DNA of 64,000 nucleotides from an uncultured Croceicoccus sp. (lineage in GTDB: Bacteria > Pseudomonadota > Alphaproteobacteria > Sphingomonadales > Sphingomonadaceae). This document shows positions 44,189-53,468 of the stretch, piece by piece. The stretch is taken from the NCBI RefSeq assembly GCF_947496385.1, contig NZ_CANMCP010000005.1, forward strand, positions 175,563 to 239,562, written 5' to 3'. A program made the position numbers and the translations under genes. The notes under the pieces are model-generated. The model worked only from the letters and a program-made list of their open reading frames with translations, was not told the origin of the DNA and searched no databases. The stretch's first letter is position 1. Each line of letters starts with the position of its first letter.

Positions 44189-46528
44189 ATGAGCGATGGG
44201 CACAATGCAATCGAGGGTATGGCGACCGACCCCGTTTGCGGAATGAGCGTGAAGATGGACGGCGCCCGCTTCGTCGATCGACACGAGGGTGGCGACCATT
44301 ACTTCTGCTCCTCGCGCTGCCTCGACAAGTTCCGCGCGGATCCGGAGATGTATCTTTCGAAGGCGCACCTCGATGCTGTCGAGGATGTCCCGGAAGGTAC
44401 CATATACACCTGTCCGATGCATCCGGAGATCCGGCAGCCGGGGCCGGGCTCTTGCCCGATATGCGGGATGGCCCTCGAACCCGAAACGGTCACTCTGAAC
44501 GAGGGCCCCGATCCCGAACTCGTCGACATGCGGCGAAGGTTCTGGTGGAGCGCGCTCTTCACGCTGCCGCTCTTCGCCTATGCGATGGGCGACATGATCC
44601 CGTCGCGACCGTTCGATCAGGTCATCGAACCCGCTATCGCGCAGTGGCTGCAGCTCCTGCTGGCAACTCCGGTGGTGCTTTGGGGCGGCTGGCCCTTCTT
44701 CACCCGCGCGCTGCAATCGGTCCGGACCATGAACCTCAACATGTTCACCCTGATCGGCTTCGGCGTCGCCATCGCCTATCTGTTCAGCCTTGTGGCAACC
44801 CTCGCCCCGGACATCTTTCCCGAGGCATTCCGCGATCATGCGGGCCGGGTCGGCGTCTATTACGAGGCCGCAGCGGTTATCACGACCCTCGTGCTGCTCG
44901 GGCAGGTGCTCGAGCTCAAGGCGCGCGGATCGACATCGAGCGCCTTGCGAGCGCTTCTCGAACTCGCACCCCCGACCGCGATGAAGATCTTCGGTCGCGG
45001 GGACGAGCGCGAAGTACCGCTCGATGAATTGACGTCGGGGGACCTGCTGCGCGTGCGTCCGGGCGACAAGGTCCCCGTCGATGGCACGCTCGAGGATGGA
45101 AGCAGTGCCATCGACGAATCCATGATCAGTGGCGAACCCATTCCCGTCAAGAAAAGCGCGGGCGATCCCGTGATCGGGGGCACCGTAAACCAGACCGGCA
45201 GCTTCACCATGCGCGCGACGCAGGTCGGCGCGGACACCATGCTCTCGAAGATCGTGCAGATGGTCGCGGAGGCCCAGCGCAGCCGGGCACCGATCCAGCG
45301 GCTCGCCGACCAGGTCACCGGATGGTTCGTACCCATCGTCGTCCTTGTCGCTATCGTGAGTTTTGTCGTCTGGGCCATCTGGGGACCGGCACCGGCCCTT
45401 GCCTACGCGCTCGTCAACGCGGTCGCCGTTCTGATCATCGCGTGTCCCTGCGCGCTCGGACTGGCGACGCCGATGTCGATCATGACCGGTACCGGCAAGG
45501 GCGCGCAGCACGGGATCCTGATCAAGAACGCCGAAGCGCTCGAAACGCTGGAAAAGATCGATACGCTGGTCGTCGACAAGACCGGAACGCTGACCCGGGG
45601 CAAGCCTGATCTTGTCGACGTAAAACCGCAGCCAAATTTCGACGAGCAGGAATTGCTGAGCCTTGTCGCTGCCGTTGAGAGAGGAAGCGAGCATCCGCTC
45701 GCCCACGCGATCGTGGAAGGGGCTCAAAACAGGGGCGCTGCCATTCTCGACGCTTCCGATATCGAATCCGTGACCGGCGAAGGTATCCAGGCAAATGTCG
45801 ACAAGCGCCTGGTCGCGATCGGGAATGAAAAGATGATGGAGCGTATAGGGGCGCTCGAAGAAGGCTGGCGGTCAACGGCGGACGAAGGCCGAAGCCTCGG
45901 ACAGACGGTGATGTTCGTGGCCGTGGACGGGGCACCGGCAGGCCTTATCGCGGTCGCCGATCCGATCAAGGCAACCAGCCGCACCGCTATTGCCGCGTTG
46001 CATGAGCGCGGCATCAAGATCGTGATGCTTACCGGCGACAGCGAAGCCACCGCGCGTGCGGTAGCAAGCCAGGTCGGTATCGACGAAGTCGAAGCGAACG
46101 TCTCGCCCGAGGACAAACATCGCAAGATCGAGCAGTTGAAGAGCGATGGTCGCCGGGTCGCTATGGCCGGCGACGGCATAAACGACGCACCCGCGCTTGC
46201 CGCTTCGCATGTCGGCATCGCGATGGGAACGGGTACCGATGTCGCGATCGAAAGCGCGGGCGTGACATTGGTGCGCGGCGACCTCGTCGGCGTTGTTCAG
46301 GCGCTCGTCCTGTCTCGGGCCACTATGCGCAACATCAGGCAGAACCTGTTCTTTGCCTTTGCGTATAATGCGCTCGGCATACCGGTCGCAGCAGGTGTCC
46401 TCTATCCATGGACCGGGTTGCTTTTGAACCCGATGATCGCGGCCGCAGCGATGAGCCTGTCTTCGGTATCGGTGATCGGCAACGCCCTGCGCCTGCGCGG
46501 CCTCGCTCTTCCCAAATTCGATACCTGA
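44189..46528 (+). CDS. Copper-translocating P1B-type ATPase with YHS and HMBD domains
   Basis: This 779-residue ATPase has, in place of the usual HMA domain, an N-terminal YHS domain ([12 protein letters not shown]...[12 protein letters not shown]) and a heavy-metal-binding segment ([27 protein letters not shown] is split around residues 70-97). Eight TM helices, the ion-path ACPCALG near residue 418, the phosphorylation Asp of DKTGTLT near 463, HPLAHAI and [10 protein letters not shown] follow. It matches CopA-type Cu+ exporters of the P1B-1 class by these motifs. It follows the oxidase by 13 bp. Confidence 0.93.
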   Translation: MSDGHNAIEGMATDPVCGMSVKMDGARFVDRHEGGDHYFCSSRCLDKFRADPEMYLSKAHLDAVEDVPEGTIYTCPMHPEIRQPGPGSCPICGMALEPETVTLNEGPDPELVDMRRRFWWSALFTLPLFAYAMGDMIPSRPFDQVIEPAIAQWLQLLLATPVVLWGGWPFFTRALQSVRTMNLNMFTLIGFGVAIAYLFSLVATLAPDIFPEAFRDHAGRVGVYYEAAAVITTLVLLGQVLELKARGSTSSALRALLELAPPTAMKIFGRGDEREVPLDELTSGDLLRVRPGDKVPVDGTLEDGSSAIDESMISGEPIPVKKSAGDPVIGGTVNQTGSFTMRATQVGADTMLSKIVQMVAEAQRSRAPIQRLADQVTGWFVPIVVLVAIVSFVVWAIWGPAPALAYALVNAVAVLIIACPCALGLATPMSIMTGTGKGAQHGILIKNAEALETLEKIDTLVVDKTGTLTRGKPDLVDVKPQPNFDEQELLSLVAAVERGSEHPLAHAIVEGAQNRGAAILDASDIESVTGEGIQANVDKRLVAIGNEKMMERIGALEEGWRSTADEGRSLGQTVMFVAVDGAPAGLIAVADPIKATSRTAIAALHERGIKIVMLTGDSEATARAVASQVGIDEVEANVSPEDKHRKIEQLKSDGRRVAMAGDGINDAPALAASHVGIAMGTGTDVAIESAGVTLVRGDLVGVVQALVLSRATMRNIRQNLFFAFAYNALGIPVAAGVLYPWTGLLLNPMIAAAAMSLSSVSVIGNALRLRGLALPKFDT

Positions 46529-46572
46529 GCGATGGGGACGGGACGGAGATCGCAGGAGTGACGAATCAGACG

Positions 46573-47049
46573 ATGCAGGATCAGGACCAAATCTCTGAGG
46601 AATCGCGCGAATGGCGCGGTGCTCATCCAGCCCTCTGGATCGCGATATTCGGAATTCTCATCGCTTTCGCCTGGGAGATGCTCCAGCTTCCTTTCTACCA
46701 GTCGGGAGGTCTGTCGCCTGCCGAGGCAGCACGTCGCTGCGGCCTGGCCTCGTTCGGCGATGCCGGGATCATGGTGGCCGCTTATCTCGGCGCCTCTGTC
46801 GGCAGTGGTAAAACGCCGTGGCTCGTAGACTGGCCGATCTCGCGTTTTGTCGTGTTCCTGGGAATCGGCCTGGCCATTACTGCCATGGTCGAAGTGCTGG
46901 CTGTCGGTGCCGACTGGGGGTGGTCCTATAGTGCAATCATGCCGCTGGTGCCCGGAACCAAAATCGGTCTCATACCGATCGCGATGTGGGTCGCGGTTCC
47001 CACAGCCTCCTTGTGGCTCGCGCGCCGTCTCGGCACCGGACCCCGCTGA
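46573..47049 (+). CDS. Membrane protein of unknown function
   Basis: This 158-residue protein has four hydrophobic segments, starting with ALWIAIFGILIAFAWEMLQLPFY and ending with IGLIPIAMWVAVPTASLWLA. The region around CGLASFGDAGIM carries a Cys and an Asp within the membrane-proximal part. I recognise no family. The ATG at 46573 is used; a GTG at 46558 nearer the ATPase stop is also possible. It closes the plus-strand copper array. Confidence 0.55.
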   Translation: MQDQDQISEESREWRGAHPALWIAIFGILIAFAWEMLQLPFYQSGGLSPAEAARRCGLASFGDAGIMVAAYLGASVGSGKTPWLVDWPISRFVVFLGIGLAITAMVEVLAVGADWGWSYSAIMPLVPGTKIGLIPIAMWVAVPTASLWLARRLGTGPR

Positions 47050-47066
47050 TCGCAAACCGGGATCAC

Positions 47067-49019
47067 CTATCCCTCGACAGCTGCCGGCTGCGGTCCCGAT
47101 GGTGATCGACTTATCCGAAATCCGGCAATCAGAGCGAGCAGCGTGAGCAATTGCGCGCCGATCGTCTCGACAGTCGGGAAGAAGCCGAGTTCGGCGAGGC
47201 GCGGCAAGCCGGCAATGAAAGCGGCGGAAAGAACTCCGGCCTCCTGGAAAGCGCCCACGCCCTTGCCCGCGAGAATGACCGCAAGGATCGCAATCAGGAT
47301 AGCACTATAGCGGAAGAACTGGGTGATCGGCAGTTTGCGGCTGTAGCGCAGCATAACCCATGCGATGAACGCTAGCAGCGCGACTGCGGACAAGGCACCT
47401 GCCAATATGATGCCGCTGCTCTGCGGGTTCCACAGGGCAGCGTAGAACAGAATAGTCTCGAACGCTTCCCGGTAGACGACCACGAATGCAAGACCAAAGA
47501 GAAACCATGCCGATCCGCGCGAAAGCGCCTTGCCCATTTTTTCCTGGATATAGCGCCGCCACTCCTCGGCCTGGGATTTGCCGTGCATCCAGATCCCGAC
47601 CGATACGAGAATGACAGCCGCAAGCAGCGCGCCGATCCCTTCGGTCATCTCGCGGCTCGCCCCGCTGATGCTTACGAAGTAGGTTGCTACGACCCAGGTG
47701 GCGACACCTGCGAAAAGAGCAGCGATCCACCCACCATGGATATAGGGCAATACCTCGGAGCGCTGCGACTTTTTCACAAAGGCGATCATGGCGATCACAA
47801 CCAGAATTGCTTCGATCCCCTCGCGCAGGAGAATGGTGAACGCCCCGAGAAAGGTCGAGATTTCGCTGGCCGCCTCAGGAGCCAACGCTTCCTCGGCTCT
47901 TGCCAGCAGACTATCGATGCGAGCCCTTAGTTGCTGTAGTTCGGATGGATTCGCACCGGACTCTATTCCGGCCCGGAATTGCCCGAGCGCCTGTTCTACC
48001 TCCCGCATCAAACCGCCATCGCGCGTTGCCAGGAGGGCCTCCAGGGGTTCAAGCCCGTCGAGATAGGCAGACAGGGCAAGCTGCCGCGCTTCCTCTCGGT
48101 TGCCAGCCCGATAAGCTGACAGGCTGCGATCGAGCGTATCGCGAACGAAGGCGAGCGAACCTGCGTCATTTGCCTGTCCCACCGCATCGGGATTGGCGCG
48201 AAGATAGGCAATGACGGCGAGCGCACGGTCCTCGCCGATCTGCTCGGCCAGACTTTCCGGTGTGAGCGCGGCGAGCGTCTCGAGATCGGGGACAAGCTGG
48301 CGTATGCCATCATCTTCCCGCCAAATACGCTCGCCCTTGGCCACATCTTCAAAAGCAATGCTGCCGGCATGGAATGCAAGCGCCCAGCGATCCTCGTCGG
48401 ACAGCGATGCGAAGCTGGCCATGGACGTTCCTTCCAGCCCTTGCGTGATGACCTGGTAAAGCCCGAACGCACTGCGCTGCCGCGCCCGGTCGATATCGGT
48501 GAAGTCGATCGGCGGGGGATCAAGTGCCTGCATTGCGGCCGGTGGCGCACTTCCGGCGGCGCCGTGACACGAGGCGCAGTTCTGCGCGAAGAGAGTGCGG
48601 GCGCGGTCAAGGTCGGGCGCTTGCGAAGGGGCAAGCGGAACCGGGTAGGCTGTCAGCAACGAGGCTGCCAGCGCGCGCGCTAAGCGCCCAACTCGCTCGG
48701 CGGGTTCCTTATTGGCGATCAGAGCTCGCAGCTGGTCCGATCGGCGGATGAGTGCTTGATTGTCTTTAGTATCCGGCAATGCAGCGATCTGCCGCGCCAC
48801 GACATCGGAAAACTCCACCATTTCGCGATATTCGAATTCGTCGGCAACACGTCCCTCGGAAACGGCGGAGGCGTAGTCGACCGCGATATAATCGAGCAGA
48901 CGCCATGTGGTTCGCACGTCGGGTTCTTCCGCGTTCGCGGTGACGGACAGACACAGCGCAAGCGCCAGCAGAATGAGCCGCAGTGCCGGATGGACGGTGG
49001 CGGAGACGATGCGATGCAT
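47067..49019 (-). CDS. FTR1-family iron permease with N-terminal cytochrome c motif
   Basis: This 650-residue protein has a signal peptide (ALALCLSVTANA), then a helical periplasmic region with a c-type haem site CASCH at residues 148-152. Seven TM helices follow with FTR1 iron-binding motifs LLREGIEAILVV (near residue 398) and VVYREAFETILFY. Ferric/ferrous transport is likely; the haem module could oxidise Fe(II) during uptake, as in known cytochrome-FTR1 fusions. A candidate Fur-type box lies 19 bp upstream of the start. Confidence 0.88.
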   Translation of the reverse strand: MHRIVSATVHPALRLILLALALCLSVTANAEEPDVRTTWRLLDYIAVDYASAVSEGRVADEFEYREMVEFSDVVARQIAALPDTKDNQALIRRSDQLRALIANKEPAERVGRLARALAASLLTAYPVPLAPSQAPDLDRARTLFAQNCASCHGAAGSAPPAAMQALDPPPIDFTDIDRARQRSAFGLYQVITQGLEGTSMASFASLSDEDRWALAFHAGSIAFEDVAKGERIWREDDGIRQLVPDLETLAALTPESLAEQIGEDRALAVIAYLRANPDAVGQANDAGSLAFVRDTLDRSLSAYRAGNREEARQLALSAYLDGLEPLEALLATRDGGLMREVEQALGQFRAGIESGANPSELQQLRARIDSLLARAEEALAPEAASEISTFLGAFTILLREGIEAILVVIAMIAFVKKSQRSEVLPYIHGGWIAALFAGVATWVVATYFVSISGASREMTEGIGALLAAVILVSVGIWMHGKSQAEEWRRYIQEKMGKALSRGSAWFLFGLAFVVVYREAFETILFYAALWNPQSSGIILAGALSAVALLAFIAWVMLRYSRKLPITQFFRYSAILIAILAVILAGKGVGAFQEAGVLSAAFIAGLPRLAELGFFPTVETIGAQLLTLLALIAGFRISRSPSGPQPAAVEG

Positions 49020-49037
49020 GAGGGGTCTCTATATCTG

Positions 49038-49054
49038 TTGCAATTAATTCGCAA
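49038..49054 (-). promoter_or_regulatory. Candidate Fur-type box before the FTR1 gene
   Basis: The plus strand reads TTGCAA-TTA-ATTCGCA-A, 19 bp upstream of the FTR1 start on the minus strand. The same pattern, TTGCAA-N3-ATTCGCA, stands before bfd (17744-17760). Iron repression of the permease is the natural inference. Confidence 0.5.
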
Positions 49055-49069
49055 TAGCAGGGTGTAGAC

Positions 49070-49083
49070 GGAAATGTATTTCC
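49070..49083. promoter_or_regulatory. GGAAAT/ATTTCC palindrome before the FTR1 gene
   Basis: GGAAAT-GT-ATTTCC is a perfect 6-bp dyad with a 2-bp gap, 50 bp upstream of the FTR1 start and 32 bp after the CDF stop. It could be a second operator or part of the CDF 3' end; I see no other copy. Confidence 0.3.
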
Positions 49084-49115
49084 TCCAACCCCCGATCGCG
49101 GGGATATTCTGGAGT

Positions 49116-49733
49116 TTAGGTAGAGCGCAGTTCGCCACGGGCCTGTTTGGAGACTTCGGCACTTCCCCACACCGCCAGTCCTGACATGATGCTCGCCACA
49201 ACCAGATCGGGCCACGCACGGCCGGTGCCGAAAACGCCAATCGCTGCCGCCAGCACGGCGATATTACCGATCGCGTCGTTGCGCGAACAGATCCACACCG
49301 AGCGCATGTTCGCATCGCCCGAGCGATACCGGAACAGCATCGCGGCGACGGCGAGATTTACCGCCAGAGCAAGAGAACCGATGGCGCCCATCGTTCCCGG
49401 GTCGGGCGACGCCCCGACAAAGAAACCCCAGATGGCCGAGCCGAGCACCCACAGGCCGAAAGCCAGCATGGTCGCCGCCTTTACGAGAGCCGCACGCGCG
49501 CGCCAGACGAGCGCCATCCCCGCTACACCGAGACTGATAGCATAGTTTGCCGCATCACCGAGAAAGTCGAGCGCGTCGGCCTGCAAGGCGCGCGAATCCG
49601 CAGCAATGCCTGCCACGATCTCCACGCCGAACATGATTGCATTAAGGCCCAGTGCGATCCACAGAATGCGCCGCCATGTCGGATCGTTGTTGTTTGCACC
49701 GGCCTCATCGGGGCCGCAGCAGGTCTTTCCCAT
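49116..49733 (-). CDS. CDF-type cation efflux protein (short form)
   Basis: This 205-residue protein has the CDF membrane core: six helices and the metal motif DALDFLGDAANY in helix 2, with a partner CSRNDAIGNI in helix 5. It lacks the usual C-terminal cytoplasmic domain. The N-terminus begins MGKTCCGPDE, whose Cys pair may bind metal. It diverges from a MerR gene with a MerR-type operator between them, so it is probably the target. Zn/Cd/Pb/Co cannot be separated. Confidence 0.85.
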   Translation of the reverse strand: MGKTCCGPDEAGANNNDPTWRRILWIALGLNAIMFGVEIVAGIAADSRALQADALDFLGDAANYAISLGVAGMALVWRARAALVKAATMLAFGLWVLGSAIWGFFVGASPDPGTMGAIGSLALAVNLAVAAMLFRYRSGDANMRSVWICSRNDAIGNIAVLAAAIGVFGTGRAWPDLVVASIMSGLAVWGSAEVSKQARGELRST

Positions 49734-49759
49734 TTACTCGACTCCTTGCGTCGATCCGC

Positions 49760-49790
49760 CCTATGCACCTTGTAGTAACTACAAGGTCAA
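49760..49790 (-). promoter_or_regulatory. MerR-type operator and promoter of the CDF gene
   Basis: A perfect dyad, ACCTTGTAGT-A-ACTACAAGGT (49767-49787), sits between a -35-like TTGACC and a -10-like CATAGG on the minus strand with a 19-bp spacer, the stretched spacing typical of MerR-activated promoters. The MerR gene starts at 49809 on the other strand. Confidence 0.8.
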
Positions 49791-49808
49791 GCGGCAGGAG
49801 CCTTTGTC

Positions 49809-50207
49809 ATGAGAATTGGTCAACTTGCCCGGATAACCGGCGTCAAATCCGAAACAATCCGCTTCTACGAGCGTGAGGGTATCCTCGCTGCCCCTCCACG
49901 CACGCGGGCCAATTATCGCGATTATGGACCAGCAGAGGAAGCGCGCCTTAACTTCATACGGCGCGCGCGTGATCTCGGCTTCTCCATGGCACGCATCAGG
50001 GAATTGCTCGATCTCTCCGATGATGCCGACCGGTCCTGCGCGGGCATCGACGCTCTGGCCAGAAGCCATCTCGGCGAGGTCGAGCGCAAGATCGCGAGCC
50101 TGGAGGCGTTGCGGACGGAACTTGGGCGTATGATCGCTGCCTGCGAGCAAGACACTGTAGGCGATTGCCGCATCATCGATGCACTTGCGGGTACCGCCGA
50201 GCCTTGA
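49809..50207 (+). CDS. MerR-family metal-responsive regulator
   Basis: This 132-residue regulator begins with the MerR helix-turn-helix (MRIGQLARITGVKSETIRFYEREGIL). A coiled coil follows (HLGEVERKIASLEALRTELGRMI), and the metal loop holds Cys residues (SCAGIDA, CEQDTVGDC). The Cys pattern is like that of ZntR/CadR/PbrR-type sensors for divalent cations. It diverges from the CDF gene with the operator between. The exact metal is open. Confidence 0.88.
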   Translation: MRIGQLARITGVKSETIRFYEREGILAAPPRTRANYRDYGPAEEARLNFIRRARDLGFSMARIRELLDLSDDADRSCAGIDALARSHLGEVERKIASLEALRTELGRMIAACEQDTVGDCRIIDALAGTAEP

Positions 50208-50344
50208 TGTCCGCGCCTCGTGCGCCAGTTCGGTCAGGCTCGCCAATGCACGGCTTTTGTCGGCCGCCCATAAGAGACTTAACTTCGGGAAAGGCCGACG
50301 AGTGCGAAGCTGCCCGTGTCGCCATCCCGGGTCTGTCGAACGGG

Positions 50345-51739
50345 CTATGATGCCGCCGCAGGCCAGTTCCAGACGGCCATTTTTTCAATGCTCATATCCG
50401 CCATAGTGTAGGGGATCCCGCCGACGCCAAGCCCGGAGCGGCGCAGCCCTGCAAAAGGCATCCAGTCCACGCGGAATGCCGTATGGTCGTTCACCATCAC
50501 AGCCGATCCCGCCAGAGACTGTATGCAATGATTGGCGATTGACAGCCGATCGCTGAATACAGCGGCCTGAAAGGCGTAAGGCAGGGCATTGGCCTGCTCG
50601 ATAGCCAGGTCGATATCGTCATAGCCATACACGCAGATCACGGGGCCGAAGATTTCTTCCCGGGATATCTTGGCACTTTCGGGAGGATCGACAATGACGG
50701 TCGGGGAGAAAAGAGTGTCACTCAGACGGCTTCCCCCGCACACCAGGGTGCCTCCTGCTGCGATGGCTTCATCGACCCAGCGTTCGACGCGGTCAACTTC
50801 CTCCGTTCGGATCAGGGGTCCGCATTGGGTCTCAGCATCGGCGGGATCGCCCACTACCAGCTTTTCGGCAGCTCGCCTTAGGTCATGAGCGAAGTCTTTC
50901 AATTCTGCAGCAGGGACGTACACGCGCTGCACGGAAACGCAGACCTGACCCGAATGATAGAACCCGCCTTTGAGCAACGAGGCGATCACTGCTGCGCGCT
51001 CCACGCCGCTGTCCACGATTACCGGCGCCGCGCCGCCGTGCTCGAGAGCAATGCGGGTTCCCGGCGCCAGCTTCGAGCGAAGCATCCAGCCGATCTTCGC
51101 AGAACCGATGAATGAGAAGAACTCCGTGCGCGGATCGGTTACCATTCTTTCGGCAATATCGTTGCCGCAAGGTGCGAACCGGCACCAGGCCTCGGGCAGG
51201 CCGGCTTCATGAAGAATGCTCACAAAGCTCTGGCATGACAGAGGCGTTTCCAGCGCAGGCTTGATGAGAACGGGGCACCCGGCTGCTACCGCCGGTCCAA
51301 CCTGATGGACGATCAGGTTGAGCGGGTGATTGAATGCCGAGATCGCCACGACAGGACCGATCGGCTCGCGGAAGGTATATGCCGTCCTTCCCGCACCCGC
51401 TTCTGTCAGGTCCATGGGGATCTCGTGACCGCCGCCATCGCTGAGCGCCTGAACGCATAAGTCGACGCTGTTGATCGCGCGACCGGCTTCCACGCGCGCA
51501 TCGACCAGCGGTTTGCCGCCCTCCCTGACGATCTGGAGAGCCAGATCCTCGGCTCGTTCGCGCATGATATCCGCAGCCCGCCGGAGGATGGCGACACGCT
51601 CGTGCACGGCAAGCCAGCCATGGCGGTCGCGGTGGAGCAACTGCGCTTCATTCAGCCATTCATCGATTTGAGGCCAGTCGACAAGCGGCACTTCTGCAAC
51701 CGGCTCGCGGTCGAACGGATTGTGAACGATCGTCTTCAT
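50345..51739 (-). CDS. Aldehyde dehydrogenase family protein
   Basis: This 464-residue enzyme has the NAD-binding region (PVVAISAFNHPLNLIVHQVGPAVAAG), the catalytic Glu in ALEHGGAAPVIV and the catalytic Cys in HSGQVCVSVQRVYVP. Later EEIFGPVICVYGYDD is the typical EEIFGPV motif. It oxidises an unidentified aldehyde, or a methylglyoxal-like or lactaldehyde-type substrate. Its ATG overlaps the acetolactate-synthase-like stop, so the two enzymes are made together at the end of the czc-type array. Confidence 0.88.
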   Translation of the reverse strand: MKTIVHNPFDREPVAEVPLVDWPQIDEWLNEAQLLHRDRHGWLAVHERVAILRRAADIMRERAEDLALQIVREGGKPLVDARVEAGRAINSVDLCVQALSDGGGHEIPMDLTEAGAGRTAYTFREPIGPVVAISAFNHPLNLIVHQVGPAVAAGCPVLIKPALETPLSCQSFVSILHEAGLPEAWCRFAPCGNDIAERMVTDPRTEFFSFIGSAKIGWMLRSKLAPGTRIALEHGGAAPVIVDSGVERAAVIASLLKGGFYHSGQVCVSVQRVYVPAAELKDFAHDLRRAAEKLVVGDPADAETQCGPLIRTEEVDRVERWVDEAIAAGGTLVCGGSRLSDTLFSPTVIVDPPESAKISREEIFGPVICVYGYDDIDLAIEQANALPYAFQAAVFSDRLSIANHCIQSLAGSAVMVNDHTAFRVDWMPFAGLRRSGLGVGGIPYTMADMSIEKMAVWNWPAAAS

Positions 51740-53376
51740 AGCTCGCACACCTTTGCGCCGAGTTCGTCGATCAGCACCTTCTTGTTTTCGGAGTAGTCGA
51801 CGGGCAGATCGACAAGGTGCACGCCGCCCGCCTCGAATGCGGCGTTCAGGACCGCCACAAGATCTGCGCTCCGCTCGACCCGGTGACCGGTCGCTCCATA
51901 GCTTTGTGCGTAGGTGACGAAGTCGGGATTGGAAAAGGTTAGGCCGTAGTCCGGAAAGCCGAGCTGGTCCTGCTTCCAGCGGATCATGCCGTATGCCGCA
52001 TCGTTCAGGACGAGTACGACGAGGTTCAGGCCCAGCCTGACGGCCGTTTCCAGCTCCTGCGAGTTCATCATGAACCCGCCATCGCCGCATACCGCGAGCA
52101 CTCTGCGCCCCGGCGACAGCATCGCCGCCATCATGGCCGATGGAAGGCCTGCGCCCATCGTCGCCAATGCATTGTCGAGAAGGATGGTACCCGGTTCATT
52201 CGCAATGTAGTTTCTGGCGAACCAGATCTTGTAGATACCGTTGTCGAGCGCAACGATATCATCGCGCGCCATTACGCTGCGTACGTCGGCAACCACGCGC
52301 TGGGGGACCATCGGAAAACGTTCGTCGTCGCTGGTCTCGGAAATGTGCGAAGCAATCTCGTGGTGCAGCACAGTGTAATAGCTGCGATCGCACTGCAGCT
52401 TGCCATCCAGACGGTTTCCCAGCCGCTCGACCGATCCGGCGATGTCGCCGATGACCTCGAGCTGCGGGAAGTAGACCTGATCGACTTCGGCTGCCTTGTA
52501 ATTGATATGGATGACGGTCTGCCCGCCCGGCTCCATGAAGAAGGGCGGCTTCTCCACCACGTCGTGACCGATATTGACGATCAGATCGGCCTTTTCGATT
52601 GCGCAGTGAACATAATCGCCCGACGATAGCGCCGCGGTGCCCAGATAGAGCTCGCTATCTTCATCGACCACGCCCTTGCCCATCTGGGTGTCGAAGAATG
52701 GAAAGCCGGTATCAGACACGAATTTGCGCAACGCTTTCGAAGCGCGGCGGCGGTTCGCTCCGGCACCGATCAGGAGCAATGGCCGCTCAGCCGCGATGAT
52801 GCGCTCGGCCGCTTCGTCGAGCGCAGCATCTCCGGCGACCGCATAACGCCTGTAATGCGGAGGTATGACCGGTTCGATCGTTTCCTCTTCAGCGATATCT
52901 TCCGGCAGCTCGAGCAGTACAGCGCCCGGCCTTTCTTCCTGCGCCAGACGGAAACCTTCGCGAACGAGCGAGGGAATGCGATTGCCGTTCACGATCTGGG
53001 TCGAAGCCTTGCAGAGCGGCGTAAACAGGGAAACGACGTCGACAATCTGGAACTGGGCCTGTTTCGATGTCTTGATCGGTTTCTGCCCAGTAATAATGAC
53101 GAGCGGAAAGGCCCCGAGCGCGGCATAGGCCGCCGGTGTGGTCAGGTTCGTGGCACCAGGCCCGAGCGTTGCCAGGCACACACCTGCCTTGCCGGTCAGG
53201 CGGCCATAGGTCGCCGCCATGAAGCCAGCGCCCTGTTCGTGACGGGCCAGAACCAGCGTGATGGCGGAAGTTCGCAGCGATTCCAGGAGATCCAGGTTCT
53301 CTTCGCCTGGAACGGCGAAAACATATTCGACGCCCTCGGCCTCGAGCGCGGCGACCATAAGATCGGAAGCTTTCAT
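51736..53376 (-). CDS. Acetolactate synthase large-subunit-like thiamine-diphosphate enzyme
   Basis: This 546-residue enzyme has the three domains of the POX/ALS family. The N-terminal catalytic Glu lies in LARHEQGAGFMAATYGRL. The GPGATN segment and the ThDP motif (GDGGFMMNSQELETAVRLGLN) follow. It resembles catabolic AlsS-type synthases; no ilvN-type small subunit is adjacent. Its pairing with an aldehyde dehydrogenase in a metal-efflux array is unusual, and the reaction could differ from acetolactate formation. Confidence 0.82.
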   Translation of the reverse strand: MKASDLMVAALEAEGVEYVFAVPGEENLDLLESLRTSAITLVLARHEQGAGFMAATYGRLTGKAGVCLATLGPGATNLTTPAAYAALGAFPLVIITGQKPIKTSKQAQFQIVDVVSLFTPLCKASTQIVNGNRIPSLVREGFRLAQEERPGAVLLELPEDIAEEETIEPVIPPHYRRYAVAGDAALDEAAERIIAAERPLLLIGAGANRRRASKALRKFVSDTGFPFFDTQMGKGVVDEDSELYLGTAALSSGDYVHCAIEKADLIVNIGHDVVEKPPFFMEPGGQTVIHINYKAAEVDQVYFPQLEVIGDIAGSVERLGNRLDGKLQCDRSYYTVLHHEIASHISETSDDERFPMVPQRVVADVRSVMARDDIVALDNGIYKIWFARNYIANEPGTILLDNALATMGAGLPSAMMAAMLSPGRRVLAVCGDGGFMMNSQELETAVRLGLNLVVLVLNDAAYGMIRWKQDQLGFPDYGLTFSNPDFVTYAQSYGATGHRVERSADLVAVLNAAFEAGGVHLVDLPVDYSENKKVLIDELGAKVCEL

Positions 53377-53468
53377 TCGTTGGTCCTCATTTTACGGGTT
53401 GCAGGGCGGTTCATGTCGTGCGCTGCCAAGCAGCTTACCCACAGCGACCGACCCGATCGCCGCGCTTG

